From Gammaproteobacteria bacterium (GTDB lineage: Bacteria > Pseudomonadota > Gammaproteobacteria > Pseudomonadales > UBA5518): 64,000 nt of DNA. The stretch lies in assembly GCA_016705365.1 (NCBI GenBank), contig JADIYI010000002.1, positions 655,636 through 719,635 of the forward strand. Reading direction: 5' to 3'. How positions within the stretch are numbered: position 1 is the first letter of the stretch; each line of letters opens with the position of its first letter. Made by a program: the position numbers and the translations under genes. The notes under the pieces are model-generated. The model did no database searches, had not been told where the DNA came from, and saw only the letters and a program-made list of their open reading frames with translations. Positions 8,701 through 18,528 of the stretch are shown one piece after another.

Positions 8701-11700
8701 ATTCGATGCGTTGCAGCGGATTTTCCGGATTCCGCACATCGTCCGCCTTGAAAAATGATCCGATGACGAGACAATCCGTGGTTGCCTCTATCGCGATCCT
8801 GAGGTCCGCACCGTTGCGGCTCACGATGATTTCCCCGGGTGAGACACCGGGCTTGAATCTCAGCGTATTGAGCTTGCCGGCCGCCGGATCAACGAAGGGG
8901 ACAATGGTATCCAGACCATCCCCGCGACCGAAGAGATAGGTGTTGCTGCCCTCGTGACCGACCAGGGTGTCGTTGCCGGCGCCGCCATCGAGCAGATCGT
9001 TGCCGCCGAGCCCCCACAGAAGGTCATTGCCTGCGCCCCCGTATAGCTTGTCATCCCCGTGCAGTACCGTCGCCAGTGCCGCCGACGTGTTCGCATAAGC
9101 GGGCAGTTCGGCATCGAACCAGTCGCGGTCGTTCACGCGATCGCCAACCAGCAGATCGTCGCCCCCCTCGCCATACAGCGTGTCGTTTCCGAGTTCACCC
9201 CAGAGATAATCGTCGCCGCCTCCCGCGGTTACCAGATCGTCGTAGCGGTCAACGGTATCCGCACCATCGGCGAACGCGATCTCCAGGTGCTCGAAGATAT
9301 TCTGATTCGCACCGGTCGTCAGCCGGTACGCCAGCGCGGAATCGCCGTAGACAATATCCGTGTCGGCACCACCGACGATCTGGTCGCTTCCGGTACCGCC
9401 GAACAAACGGTTCCAGCCGCTGCCCCCGTCGATGATGTCGGCATGCTCGCCGCCGCTCACCAGATCATCGCCGGCGCCACCGTCGAGCCAGTTGATATCG
9501 CTTGCGGCGTCACGCGCCTGGGTAAAATAGAACCCGCGCACGATAGGATCCTGAACCGCGAACAGCGTCTCGTAATCGGCGCGCTCGCTGCCGAATATCA
9601 GATCATGACCGGCGCCGCCGCTGATCGTGTCCGCTCCCGCACCACCGGCGAGATAGTCATCGGCGCCGCCGCCCTCCAGCAGGTCGGCTCCGGCGAGCCC
9701 GTAAAGCGCATTGGCATCACCATCGCCTCCGAGATAGTCGCCAACCGGACCGCCTTCGAAGACACCGCCAAGATTGCCGTGGGCGGGCGAACCGTTGTAA
9801 TTCTGCACTTGATCCGCATCGAAGCGGATGGCCGTGGTGGACCAGCCGTGTCCACCCTGGCTGCTGTATTCGCGCCAGTGGGCAAGCGGATCGGTCTCGT
9901 TGCTGGCGCTGCCCAAGCGCGTGACCGTGATATCGGTCGCTGGCGCAGCGGCATCGATCATGTCGCTGAAGCTGATGCCAAAGGCATTGGCGTTCCTGTC
10001 GCCAAGCACCACGCCATCGCGCAGCAGGAATCCCTCGATCGTCACGGAATTTCCGCCCGCCGTGGTCGCGATCAGATCGACCCCGCTCAGCAGATAGCGC
10101 GTCCCGTTCGCCGGTTTGCCGTGCGCGTCGGGTTCCGCGTACAGGTTGCCGACGATCTGGCCCAGCGCTCTGACCGCCATATGACTGCCGCCGGCGCCGT
10201 GCTGCACCCAAAGCGTGTTGCTTCCCTGTTCATCACTTACGATATCGCCGAGCGGTCTCGCCGCGCCACCCCCTGCAAAGCCGATCAGGTAACTGTCGTT
10301 GCCGGCGCCGCCTTGCAACTCGTCATCACCGTCGCCGCCCTCGAGCGTGTCATTGCCGGCCTGTCCGTACAGCCGATCACTTGCGGCGCCACCTTCGATG
10401 TAATCGGCCTGATCGGTTCCAAACACGAATCGTCGCGTCACGGCAAACTCCGCGCGATCCGGATTGTCCACCAGGCGAATAACCTCATCCACGAGCTGCA
10501 CCGCCCGATCGCCCGCCGCCATTTTTTCCCGGTCGATGTAGAGCCCGCGATCGCGCGCGTACAGGCTTTCGCCGATCACCTCGGCGTCATTGCTGTTGAG
10601 GATTGCGCTGGCGTTCAGCAGCGTCAGCCGATCGTGCAGGAAGGTGTCGCTGGTGGCCGAAGCGCCCTTTGCCCATTGCTGATAAGCCGCGGCGTGCACG
10701 GCATGCAGCACCGCCGCGCCCGCCTGATTGGTCCCTATTCCCAGTGGGGACAACTGCATCAACGACAGAAACACGCCGAAATCACTGCGCGCCTTCGCGA
10801 CGGAAATATCCTCGAGCGCATTGAACACGAGGTTGCCGCGCAATTGCGTAAACTGCGGCGTGCCCACGGGATCCTGCAGCGCGTAGATGGCCTGGTACAG
10901 CGCCTCGCGCTGGGCGGATCCGGTGGGCAAGGGATCCGCGTCGATACCGATCAGTGCCCGCACCCCGTCGATCACGCGTTCGAGACTCGCGTCCATCCGG
11001 TTGCTCGAAGACTGCAGCAGCGCGTGGTAACGCTCGAGCGTGAGGCCCGGATCGAGTTGCACCAGCAACTGGTAGGCCGCCAGCGATTCGGCGAGCAACG
11101 CGATCGCATGATTGCCCGCAGGCGGCCAGGCACTCTGATCCTCGATCGGGACATCGACCGCCACGCCCGGGCGTGAATGCAGGCCACCGATCGGGCTGAA
11201 GGAATTGCTGTCGCTGCCGTTCTCGGAGGCGATCACATTGGTTGTGCGCAAACCATCGGGAATCGAACCACCCAGCCCGGCGAAGAAACGCTGATTCACC
11301 GTGCTCGACAGGAAGCCGGGTGCGTTGAACACGGTGACCTGCCCGACATCAGCGGCAAAAATACTCGCAAATGCCATCGCGAGATGGCCGCCCAGCGAAT
11401 GGCCCGTTACATCGATCAGCGGATCAAGCGCCAGCGCCTGGCTCAGTTCGCCGGTTGCACCGACCGGCGCCACCTGGACAAGGTACTCGCCGGGCGACAA
11501 TGTAACGCCTCCGGGTGGTGGTGTTCCCAATCCGTCCGCAATCACATACTGCGCCACCAGCGTTCCAGCCGGTCTTGAAACCTGCAACCACCAGTTGTAC
11601 ATCTCGACAATCTGCCGGTAGGCCGTCCCATCGGGAAAGACGGACATGAAGTCCTCGGCGAGATCGGTAATTCCCGATGTTCCACGAATGGCCAACGTCA

Positions 11701-11938
11701 ACTTTCCGTCAACACTCTTCAGTACCGTAGCTGAAAAGCCGTAGGAACCTCCCATCGTATCCGGCTTTACCGCGAGGATTTCCGGGTAGCGGGTAGCGAA
11801 TTCGGTCGCTTGATATTCACTCATCCCTACCGATACAAGTCTTTGCCTTTGAACGTGTGTGGCAGTGACCAGCATGCAATTCGCATAGGCCGCCATGCGA
11901 AAGTTCACTGGCATTAAACAGTTCAGCTCCATGTTCAT
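5711..11938 (-). CDS. Giant RTX protein with N-terminal lipase-like domain, type I secretion substrate
   Basis: A protein of 2,075 residues. AGGAGG sits ahead of ATGAACATGG, so the ATG at 11938 is preferred over one eight codons upstream. Residues about 1-300 form a class-3-lipase-like domain with VTGHSLGGHLAMAF (probable nucleophile Ser181) and a later GNHAIALL that could give the His. From about 510 onward there are many GGxGxDxLx calcium-binding nonapeptides in several blocks. One Ig/cadherin-like (He_PIG/CADG) domain interrupts them near 1395-1490, and several repeats of about 90 residues contain GTGNTLxNxxxGN. The last 200 residues lack RTX motifs and end in the weakly amphipathic tail typical of C-terminal secretion signals. 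There is no N-terminal signal peptide. The HlyB and HlyD genes just upstream on the same strand are the obvious exporter. Likely an extracellular lipase, toxin or adhesin that folds on binding calcium. Confidence 0.9.
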   Translation of the reverse strand: MNMELNCLMPVNFRMAAYANCMLVTATHVQRQRLVSVGMSEYQATEFATRYPEILAVKPDTMGGSYGFSATVLKSVDGKLTLAIRGTSGITDLAEDFMSVFPDGTAYRQIVEMYNWWLQVSRPAGTLVAQYVIADGLGTPPPGGVTLSPGEYLVQVAPVGATGELSQALALDPLIDVTGHSLGGHLAMAFASIFAADVGQVTVFNAPGFLSSTVNQRFFAGLGGSIPDGLRTTNVIASENGSDSNSFSPIGGLHSRPGVAVDVPIEDQSAWPPAGNHAIALLAESLAAYQLLVQLDPGLTLERYHALLQSSSNRMDASLERVIDGVRALIGIDADPLPTGSAQREALYQAIYALQDPVGTPQFTQLRGNLVFNALEDISVAKARSDFGVFLSLMQLSPLGIGTNQAGAAVLHAVHAAAYQQWAKGASATSDTFLHDRLTLLNASAILNSNDAEVIGESLYARDRGLYIDREKMAAGDRAVQLVDEVIRLVDNPDRAEFAVTRRFVFGTDQADYIEGGAASDRLYGQAGNDTLEGGDGDDELQGGAGNDSYLIGFAGGGAARPLGDIVSDEQGSNTLWVQHGAGGSHMAVRALGQIVGNLYAEPDAHGKPANGTRYLLSGVDLIATTAGGNSVTIEGFLLRDGVVLGDRNANAFGISFSDMIDAAAPATDITVTRLGSASNETDPLAHWREYSSQGGHGWSTTAIRFDADQVQNYNGSPAHGNLGGVFEGGPVGDYLGGDGDANALYGLAGADLLEGGGADDYLAGGAGADTISGGAGHDLIFGSERADYETLFAVQDPIVRGFYFTQARDAASDINWLDGGAGDDLVSGGEHADIIDGGSGWNRLFGGTGSDQIVGGADTDIVYGDSALAYRLTTGANQNIFEHLEIAFADGADTVDRYDDLVTAGGGDDYLWGELGNDTLYGEGGDDLLVGDRVNDRDWFDAELPAYANTSAALATVLHGDDKLYGGAGNDLLWGLGGNDLLDGGAGNDTLVGHEGSNTYLFGRGDGLDTIVPFVDPAAGKLNTLRFKPGVSPGEIIVSRNGADLRIAIEATTDCLVIGSFFKADDVRNPENPLQRIEFSSGTGWTLDQLLARCFTGTAANDTLTGTVTAEAMDGGGGDDSLLGRGGDDTLRGGTGNDTLNGEDGVDMLFGGAGNDSYILGAGDIVVELAGEGIDTVFSAASCTLGEQVENLTLTGSAYAMQGYGNALDNVIRGTTTAAGSYQGTNLLYGEGGNDVLWGEGQDDNLYGGDGNDTLYGDSGSLALALHGSDYLNGGDGDDLMFGFGGNDRYAGFSASSGRDVISDNSGGSDRIEFALDANVDIESMQFTRQGNDLKMTINAGNSITVSGWYANPNNVIESMLVRNQGYSYWYTATQIQGCADGVNTAPVANQMDMQDAHPGQASRFTVPDYAFFDIESQHSLSYTATMADGSPLPAWLSLDAATGEFTALAPADSADQSFPVRLTGWDEGGLSASISFEFAIVRAMIDGTEGDDVLAGSMWNDFFDAMGGDDVLDGLDGADEMWAGEGQDTLYGGAGDDSLLGGEGNDYLDGGVGADGMWGQNGDDIYVVDNTFDRVTEDDTEEDDGVDEVRATISYTLPAFIENLLLVGSAAINGTGNTLSNVLTGNSGKNTLAGLAGNDTLDGGSAGTDVLKGGTGNDTYLVNRSSGITLTENAGEGTDTVVAGVTYTLGNNLENLVLAGSAVINGTGNTLANAITGNSASNILGGGSGADTLVGGAGNDTLDGGSGNDFTIGGPGNDVHVVAQAGDVAAENANEGIDTVNSSITRSLEANIELLFLGGTGAINGTGNTLANLLRGNSANNTLAGGGGCDILEGSAGNDKLSNTSGNTLLCGGAGADTLSGSGSNDLLIGGTGNDTLNTGNGADIIVFNKGDGQDTVAASSTRDNTLSLGGGTKYADLLFQKSGNNLVLKVGSTDQITFTNYYSSASNHSIDRLQLVLEGSTDYNTGSSNPLYNRKIASFDFNGLVGAFDAARTSNPKLGAWALSSALSAQHLGGSNSAAIGGDLAYRYGVGGKLADISFTPAMGILAAGGFGSSVQSLQASASLQDGSPRLS

Positions 11939-12049
11939 TTTCAATCCTCCTTTTGAGAACAACTTTCGAACAATTTGTTGATTTCAGACCTTGGTCCCCA
12001 CAATGAAACGAAACGGGTGAGAATTCCGATAGGAAAATCCCCGCCTTCG

Positions 12050-12424
12050 CTAAAATGAATTTGCAATGAGCTTGCTATCTTTTTTCGGTATCAACATCCT
12101 TCTAATCGATTGCCCAAATCTAATTACGTCTTGAAAAACCCTATGCAACGATTTCGAATTAAACTCTATCGATAAATGGACTGAAGGTTTGGCATCTTCT
12201 TTCACTAGGAAAATCACAGCGCCAAACGACGAATACTTGAGCGTGGGATAGTCGACTTTTGCAATCTCCAACTGCTCAAACACCGTTACCCCTCCATCCT
12301 TCTTGCAAAGACCTCTAACCCTATGATCCCAATACGCCTTGTTCGCCTCGCAGTAGGCGATTCCGAGCCCTGCCAGGATCAGTGGCAACAGCAGAATCCA
12401 CTTGATGGCTTTACCGACGCCCAT
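12050..12424 (-). CDS. Small membrane-anchored protein of unknown function
   Basis: A 124-residue protein with GGAGG before its ATG. Residues 5-27 form one hydrophobic segment (IKWILLLPLILAGLGIAY) followed by a charged domain with KKDGGVTVFEQLEIAK. I do not recognise the family. It lies between the RTX gene and hlyD on the same strand, so it may be a lipase inhibitor, chaperone or immunity-like partner of the RTX protein, but only position supports that. Its base composition is poorer in G+C than its neighbours. Confidence 0.6.
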   Translation of the reverse strand: MGVGKAIKWILLLPLILAGLGIAYCEANKAYWDHRVRGLCKKDGGVTVFEQLEIAKVDYPTLKYSSFGAVIFLVKEDAKPSVHLSIEFNSKSLHRVFQDVIRFGQSIRRMLIPKKDSKLIANSF

Positions 12425-12519
12425 GTTTCACCCTCCATTGCGGTGCGCTGTAAAAATTATCGGTTCACGGCTTTCGTCGTTCGCGACCAGGCTCGCGAAT
12501 CACAGAAACTGTCCGCGGG

Positions 12520-13914
12520 TCATCTCTCCATCCCTGCCTCGCTGATCACCCGCCGCAGCGGCGACAGCAGATACTCCAGCACCGTACGCCTGCCCTCGAT
12601 GATCTCGGCACTCAGTTGCATGCCCGCGGCGAGCGGCAGGCGCACGCCGTTTGCAGTCAGCGCCTGGTCGGCGAGTTCGATCGTGGCCTTGAAGCTCATG
12701 GTCGATGCCACGCCGCTTTCGGTTTTCCCTCTCAGGTCCACACCCGGCTCCGCGGTGGCGCGCGGCTGCGAATCGGCAATCACGGTCTTGACCACGCCAT
12801 CGAGCATGCCGTAGCGCTGGAACGGATAGGTCGCGAGCTTCAGGCGCACCGCGTGCCCGGGCCGCACAAAGCCGATATCCTGGTTCTCGATCATGACCTC
12901 GGCGAGCAGCGGTTCATGCCGGGGAACGAGACTGACCAGCACGGTGCCGGGCTGCACGACGGCGCCGAGCGTAGTGGTTGCAAGCTCCTTGACCCTGCCC
13001 GCCTGCGGCGCCCTGAGCTCGAGGTTGCGCTGCTGGTAATTCACCTTGATCCGCTGCTGCTCGAGTTGGCCGATCCTGCTGATCGTCTGCACACGTTCTC
13101 CTTGCAGCTCGCTCTGGTACTCGCTGGCGAGCAGGGCAAGCCGATGCCCGGATTCACTCACCGCCGACTCCAGGCCCGCAACCGTTGCGCGCGCGGCTTG
13201 CAGGTTCTGCCGGTTCTCGATCGCGCCGCGGCGTACCTCCTCCGCCTGCAACGCACCGACCAGATTGCGGGTGGCCAGGCTTTCATAGGCCTGCGCCGAG
13301 CGCTCATAGCTCGGCAGGGTCAGTTCCAGCTTGCGCACCATTTCGCGCGCCGCAGCCAGCTCCCTGTCCGAGCGCTCCAGCGCCGCCCGTTGTTGCGTGC
13401 GCGCGTGCAGATAGGTCTGGCGGTGGGCGCGATACTGGGCAAGGGCCTGGGCAAGCAGCTCCGCATCGTCGTCGCTCTGCTGGCGCAGCGGCTGATGCTG
13501 CAATTCGGCATCGATGCGACGCAACTGCATTTTCTGGATCGCGAGTTCGCGTTCGATGGCTGCCTGATCGGCTTTGGTTTCAGTGGCGTCGAGCCGCAGC
13601 AGGACCTGTCCCGCCTGGACTTCATCACCCTCCCTGACCAGGAGTTCGCGCACGATTCCGGATACGGCCGGCTGCACGATCTTGAGGTAGCTCTGCGGTA
13701 CCAGCCGCCCCGGCGCAACCGCCACGATATCGAGCTTTGCCACGATGGCCCACAGCGCCAGCAACGCAAACCACACGGAAATTCCCCACAGCATCCAGCG
13801 CGCCGCCTGGGCAGACGGACGAAAGGCAATCTCGAACAGTGCGCTGCGAACCCGGGGAGTCGCGAGAGATTGCGCGTCGGCGTTTGGCGCCTGCCTGGAT
13901 AACAGCCGCTTCAT
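12520..13914 (-). CDS. HlyD-family membrane fusion protein of type I secretion
   Basis: A 464-residue periplasmic adaptor. There is one N-terminal membrane anchor near residues 40-60 (WGISVWFALLALWAIVAKL). A biotinyl-lipoyl half-motif PQSYLKIVQPAVSGIVRELLVREGD follows, then a long coiled-coil hairpin (about 110-300), the second lipoyl half LRAPQAGRVKELATTTLG, and the beta-barrel region with VMIENQDIGFVRPGHAVRLK. It links HlyB to an outer-membrane TolC, which is not encoded in this window. Its ATG overlaps the stop of the HlyB gene by four bases, so the two are translationally coupled. Confidence 0.93.
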   Translation of the reverse strand: MKRLLSRQAPNADAQSLATPRVRSALFEIAFRPSAQAARWMLWGISVWFALLALWAIVAKLDIVAVAPGRLVPQSYLKIVQPAVSGIVRELLVREGDEVQAGQVLLRLDATETKADQAAIERELAIQKMQLRRIDAELQHQPLRQQSDDDAELLAQALAQYRAHRQTYLHARTQQRAALERSDRELAAAREMVRKLELTLPSYERSAQAYESLATRNLVGALQAEEVRRGAIENRQNLQAARATVAGLESAVSESGHRLALLASEYQSELQGERVQTISRIGQLEQQRIKVNYQQRNLELRAPQAGRVKELATTTLGAVVQPGTVLVSLVPRHEPLLAEVMIENQDIGFVRPGHAVRLKLATYPFQRYGMLDGVVKTVIADSQPRATAEPGVDLRGKTESGVASTMSFKATIELADQALTANGVRLPLAAGMQLSAEIIEGRRTVLEYLLSPLRRVISEAGMER

Positions 13915-16127
13915 GGCCTCGCCCCCATACCCGACAGTTCGGCGGCCACGACGCTGAGCTTGTCGCCGATACGCACGACCTGGTCGACCTGCAGGCTTCG
14001 CGGCAGGCGATGAGCGATGAACAGCATGCTGACTCGCCCACGGAGGCTGCTGATCGTGCGGCCGATCTGCTCGGCGGTGGCCGTATCGACGCTCGAGGTC
14101 GCCTCATCGAAGATCAGCACTTTCGGCCCCTTCAGCAGCGCCCGCGCAATCGCAAGCCGTTGCCGCTGCCCGCCGGATAATCCCGCCCCGCGCTCGCCGA
14201 TTTCGGTTTCGTAGCCGCACGGCAGGGACTCGATCGTGTGGTGGATCTCCGCCATCTGGCAGGCCGCCACCATCTGTTCGAACGAGGCGCCGGGATTGGC
14301 AAGCTTGAGATTGTCGGACAGCGTGCCCGAAAACAGCACGGTATCCTGCGGCACCACGCCAAAACTGGTTCGCAGTTCATTGGCCGACAGGTGTCCGGTA
14401 TCGACGCCATCGATGCGGATGCGACCCCGGGTTGGCACGTGGAAACCCTGCAGCAGTGCGGCAAAGGTCGATTTTCCCGATCCCGAGGGTCCGGTCAGCA
14501 CGGTCAATTCGCCGGGGCGCAGTGAAAAACTGAAGTCCTGATACAGGTAGGGCAGATGCTCGTCGTGGCGAAAGGCCAGCTCTTCCACCTCGATGCAGCC
14601 CGGCGCCTGGCTTGCCGCACGCCGCGGCTTCAGGCTGTAGGGCTCGCTCGGCGCATTCATGATGTCGCCGAGCCGTGCCACCGCGATGCGCATTTGCTGC
14701 CACTGCTGCCACAGCCCGACCATCCGCAGCATCGGTTGGCTGACGCGGGCGGCAAACATCTGGAATGCCACCAGCATGCCGATCGTCAGTTCCTGGGTGC
14801 TGATGACGATCCAGGCACCGACCAGCAGGATCGACGTACTCATCAGCTGTTCGAGTCCACCGGCGACAACGTTGCAGGTATTGGCCAGCTGCCGGGTGGC
14901 AAACCCCGCGCCGAGGTATTGCGCCATGAGGTTGCGGTAACGCTGTCCGAGCTGCGGCTCGAACTGCAGCGATTTGACGGTCTCCATGCCGGCAATGTAT
15001 TCGGTCAGAAAGGCCTGGTTCGCGGCCCCGCAGCGGAACTGCCGGTTCAGGCGCTCGTGAAACAAGGGCGCGACCAGCAGGTTCAACACGCTGACCAGCG
15101 ACACGATCGCCAGCACCAGCAGGGTGAGCGGCACGCTGTACCAGAACATGATGCCAACGAAGATCAGCAGGAACGGCAGATCGAGGGCTACGCTCACGCC
15201 CGCCGAAGTGATGAATTCGCGAACGGTTTCAATGCCCTGCAGCCGGGCCGAAATGACCCCGGTGGGGCGATGCCGGAAATAACGGAGCGGGAGCCGGAAC
15301 AGTTTGTCGAACACCGTCGCCGCGAGCACTGCATCGATGCGCTGGCCGGTGTGGAGAATCAGGTACTGACGCACCCAGGACAGCAAGCCGTTGAACAGCA
15401 GAAACACCGCCATGGCAATGCCCAGCGCAATCAGCGTGCTTTGGGTGCGATGCACCACCACCTTGTCGATGATCACCTGGGTGAACAGCGGCAGTGTCAG
15501 CCCCATCAGCTGCAGCGCAAGCGAGCCGGCCAGCACATCACGCCATACGCGCTTGTGCCTGAGCAACTCCGGCACGAACCAGCGCAGTCCGAATCGCGAA
15601 TCATTGCGCCCGATCCCGTCGGGGTCGATTACATCCTTCAAGTGCGGCCAGCAAGCGCATGCGGCGCCGAGGTAGCGTTGCCGCAGCTCGCGTATCTGCA
15701 CCGTTGCCGGAGCCTCGACACCGCGCTCCAGCAGCGCCACCCGATTCTCGTCGGCGTTGAGCAGCAGGGCGAGCCCAGGAGCGGCGGCATCGCCAGCCTC
15801 TGCCGGGTGCAGCCAAACCGCCAGCGGCAACTTCCACGCCAGTGCGGTTTCGAGGCCACAGGAACGGAATTCGCATTCGAGCCCCAACTCCGCAGCCGCA
15901 CCCTGGATCATCGTGCGCGAGACAGGCGGCGGATAGCGTTGCGCGAACAACGCCGGGTGGAATGCAATGCGATGAAGCAGACAGAACGACGACAGCAGCC
16001 AGCTGGTATCTTCGAGAGAAAGGCTGCCAGGCAAAGCGAGCCGCGCCGCGCGCGGTGTGCTTCCGTGCGGCAGACGTTCGATGACTACGGCGACGAGCCG
16101 TTGGATCAAACCAGCTCCGGTGCGCAT
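13911..16127 (-). CDS. HlyB-family type I secretion ABC transporter with degenerate C39-like domain
   Basis: A 738-residue ABC exporter. Residues 1-130 look like the C39-peptidase-like domain, but the catalytic Cys is absent (DTSWLLSSFCLLHRIAFH region), as in HlyB-type transporters that bind RTX cargo without cutting it. Transmembrane segments fill about 150-430. The nucleotide-binding domain carries Walker A TGPSGSGKST near 540, signature LSGGQRQRLAIARALL and Walker B VLIFDEATSSVD. It should move the RTX protein through the inner membrane with the HlyD partner. Clustering with a giant RTX protein makes the pairing very likely. Confidence 0.94.
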   Translation of the reverse strand: MRTGAGLIQRLVAVVIERLPHGSTPRAARLALPGSLSLEDTSWLLSSFCLLHRIAFHPALFAQRYPPPVSRTMIQGAAAELGLECEFRSCGLETALAWKLPLAVWLHPAEAGDAAAPGLALLLNADENRVALLERGVEAPATVQIRELRQRYLGAACACWPHLKDVIDPDGIGRNDSRFGLRWFVPELLRHKRVWRDVLAGSLALQLMGLTLPLFTQVIIDKVVVHRTQSTLIALGIAMAVFLLFNGLLSWVRQYLILHTGQRIDAVLAATVFDKLFRLPLRYFRHRPTGVISARLQGIETVREFITSAGVSVALDLPFLLIFVGIMFWYSVPLTLLVLAIVSLVSVLNLLVAPLFHERLNRQFRCGAANQAFLTEYIAGMETVKSLQFEPQLGQRYRNLMAQYLGAGFATRQLANTCNVVAGGLEQLMSTSILLVGAWIVISTQELTIGMLVAFQMFAARVSQPMLRMVGLWQQWQQMRIAVARLGDIMNAPSEPYSLKPRRAASQAPGCIEVEELAFRHDEHLPYLYQDFSFSLRPGELTVLTGPSGSGKSTFAALLQGFHVPTRGRIRIDGVDTGHLSANELRTSFGVVPQDTVLFSGTLSDNLKLANPGASFEQMVAACQMAEIHHTIESLPCGYETEIGERGAGLSGGQRQRLAIARALLKGPKVLIFDEATSSVDTATAEQIGRTISSLRGRVSMLFIAHRLPRSLQVDQVVRIGDKLSVVAAELSGMGARP

Positions 16128-16159
16128 GAACGGGGTCCTTCCCAGCGCGATCTGTTTTT

Positions 16160-16189
16160 AGTCTGCTCGCCGATTCAGCATTCTGTCAA
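16160..16189 (-). promoter_or_regulatory. Possible promoter for the HlyB/HlyD genes
   Basis: A perfect TTGACA (-35) reads leftward at 16189-16184 in the 101-bp gap before hlyB. The -10 region at about 17-20 bp spacing is poor (CAGACT/GACTAA), so this is only a candidate. It would separate hlyBD transcription from the rhodanese genes upstream. Confidence 0.3.
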
Positions 16190-16228
16190 CTTAAATTTTG
16201 CTTGCCTGCCAAGGTCGGGACACAGCCC

Positions 16229-17115
<887 letters not shown>

Positions 17116-17119
<4 letters not shown>

Positions 17120-18216
17120 TTCACTGCCTCCAGTCGTTGGCCATCCACACCAAGATCCCGTCCGGGATCAAAATTCACATCATTCGACAACACATAGGAT
17201 CCATCATTCAAGCGCCAGGCGTTGTCGTAATAATGTGATAACTCCACGGTGCCGCCAGGCGCGTTCGCATCGCTGTAGGTCTCGACCCCGCGTATGAGCT
17301 CACCAAATTCGCGTGCCCGCCGATCCGAACTCTCATTGTAGGAGTTCCACGCCTGCTCACGGATCCGGGAAATCTCGTCATTGCTCTTCGCGATAATCGC
17401 CGCGCGTTTGGCGCCTTCCTCCCGCGCAACCCTGGCAATCGCCAGGTTGTGGTTACTGAGCCGCTTCTCCCACTGCGGATTGGTCTTGATCGTCTGGCGC
17501 AAGGCCTCGTAGAACGCCAGGTTCAACTGACCATTGGGCGCGATCACGCCATAGGCCGGCAGCGCCATGGCGTTCAGGGCTTCCATGACGCCCATGCCGG
17601 ATCCTGCATTGGTCCTGCTCACTGAAAAAATGACCAATGCCGACACCGACCCGCGCATATCGCGCCCCTGCTGCTCGAACGCGAACAGCATCTCGCCGCC
17701 CTCGACCCAGGTGCGCAGATCGCCCATCGCCGTGGGCTGCGAAACATTGAGCTGCGCCATCCTGCTCTCGAGATCGGCACGCCGGCGAAAATCCAGTATT
17801 CGCGCACCGGGCCGCCAGCGCTGCACGACCGCCTGCAGATAGGCCTGCACATTGGTGTAGGGTGCGAAGGAGCATCCGGGAGTGCTCGGAGGCGCCCGGT
17901 AATTGTTCGCCTCCCACTTGAACTGCGGCAGTACCGTAATACTGCTCGAGCCGTCAGGTGACACCGCCATCCAGTTGAAATTGTAGCCGTTGGTGCAGGC
18001 ATGCTCGTTGCCCCATTCGACACCACCCGTGGTTTGCCAGCCATGCGGAATGAACATCGTCGAGGCGGCCATCGGCTGCTCGAAGCCGGAGGCATCGAGA
18101 ATGATTGCGCGGTCAAAGCGCAACATGCCACTCGTTCTCTGCTGCGCATGAACCGGCGCGTGGGCGCAAGCCATTGCAATTACCCCGCTGATGATCACCG
18201 CGAGATACCGGTTCAT
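17116..18216 (-). CDS. Secreted protein of unknown family
   Basis: A protein of 366 residues from the ATG at 18216; a GTG at 18219 is also possible. AAGGAGAT precedes both. Residues 1-25 form a signal peptide (YLAVIISGVIAMACAHAPVHA). The mature part has two Cys in the first third (HACTNGYNFNW and TPGCSFAPY). A long helical, charged region near 255-315 (NHNLAIARVAREEGAKRAA) looks like coiled coil. I do not recognise the family. Its start overlaps the stop of a small Cys-containing reading frame and its stop overlaps the rhodanese start, so the three are translationally coupled. The context suggests an envelope function linked to the rhodanese or to RTX export. Confidence 0.75.
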
Positions 18217-18440
18217 CACGATCTCCTTCGGACATAAAGGAAACGAAATCGTTTGCCGGCGGCAGCACCCGTGTACTCCAGCCGCCGCAGCCTATCGGGC
18301 AAACGATCGCGGAACGGCCAGCTCTGCTCCCGGGCCCGTTGCAGCTGGCGATGGAAGAGATGATTGCAGTTCGGGCAGTTCGGATGCAAGCCCTTCATCC
18401 GCGGGAGCGACACGGTCCAGGTATCGGGAATTGCCTGCAC
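18216..18440 (-). CDS. Small Cys-pair protein, hypothetical
   Basis: A 74-residue reading frame with a CPNC pair followed by HLFHR, a possible small zinc-binding site, and a very basic C-terminus. Its TGA shares one base with the ATG of the secreted protein gene, suggesting coupling. The start is uncertain because no good ribosome site precedes the first ATG. It could be a real small regulator or only the tail of a decayed gene. Confidence 0.4.
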   Translation of the reverse strand: MQAIPDTWTVSLPRMKGLHPNCPNCNHLFHRQLQRAREQSWPFRDRLPDRLRRLEYTGAAAGKRFRFLYVRRRS

Positions 18441-18463
18441 CCTGCTGGCTCATGTCAGTCGCA

Positions 18464-18509
18464 GCCGAGGGCAGCTGGATCGTGTATCTCCGCCAACGGC
18501 GGTGGTGGC
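18464..18509. repeat. 46-bp dispersed repeat, copy A
   Basis: This stretch and 20809-20854 agree at all but about eight of 46 positions, and a core ATCTCCGCCAACGG plus GGTGGTGGC is shared exactly apart from one base. Copy A contains a perfect CCGCC-AAC-GGCGG hairpin. The two copies bracket the ferritin-like gene cluster in the same orientation. Confidence 0.6.
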
Positions 18510-18528
18510 AAGCGACTGTCCGCTAAGT

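Noticed and set aside
5800..10400. Regularly spaced GC-rich DNA repeats resembling a repeat array or CRISPR
   Set aside because: The spacing is the 27-base codon period of GGxGxDxLx repeats within an open frame; there are no constant repeats with unique spacers.
6068..11176. Long plus-strand reading frames across 6-11 kb
   Set aside because: They are antisense shadows of the RTX gene; their translations are low-complexity mirror images of the calcium repeats with no ribosome sites.
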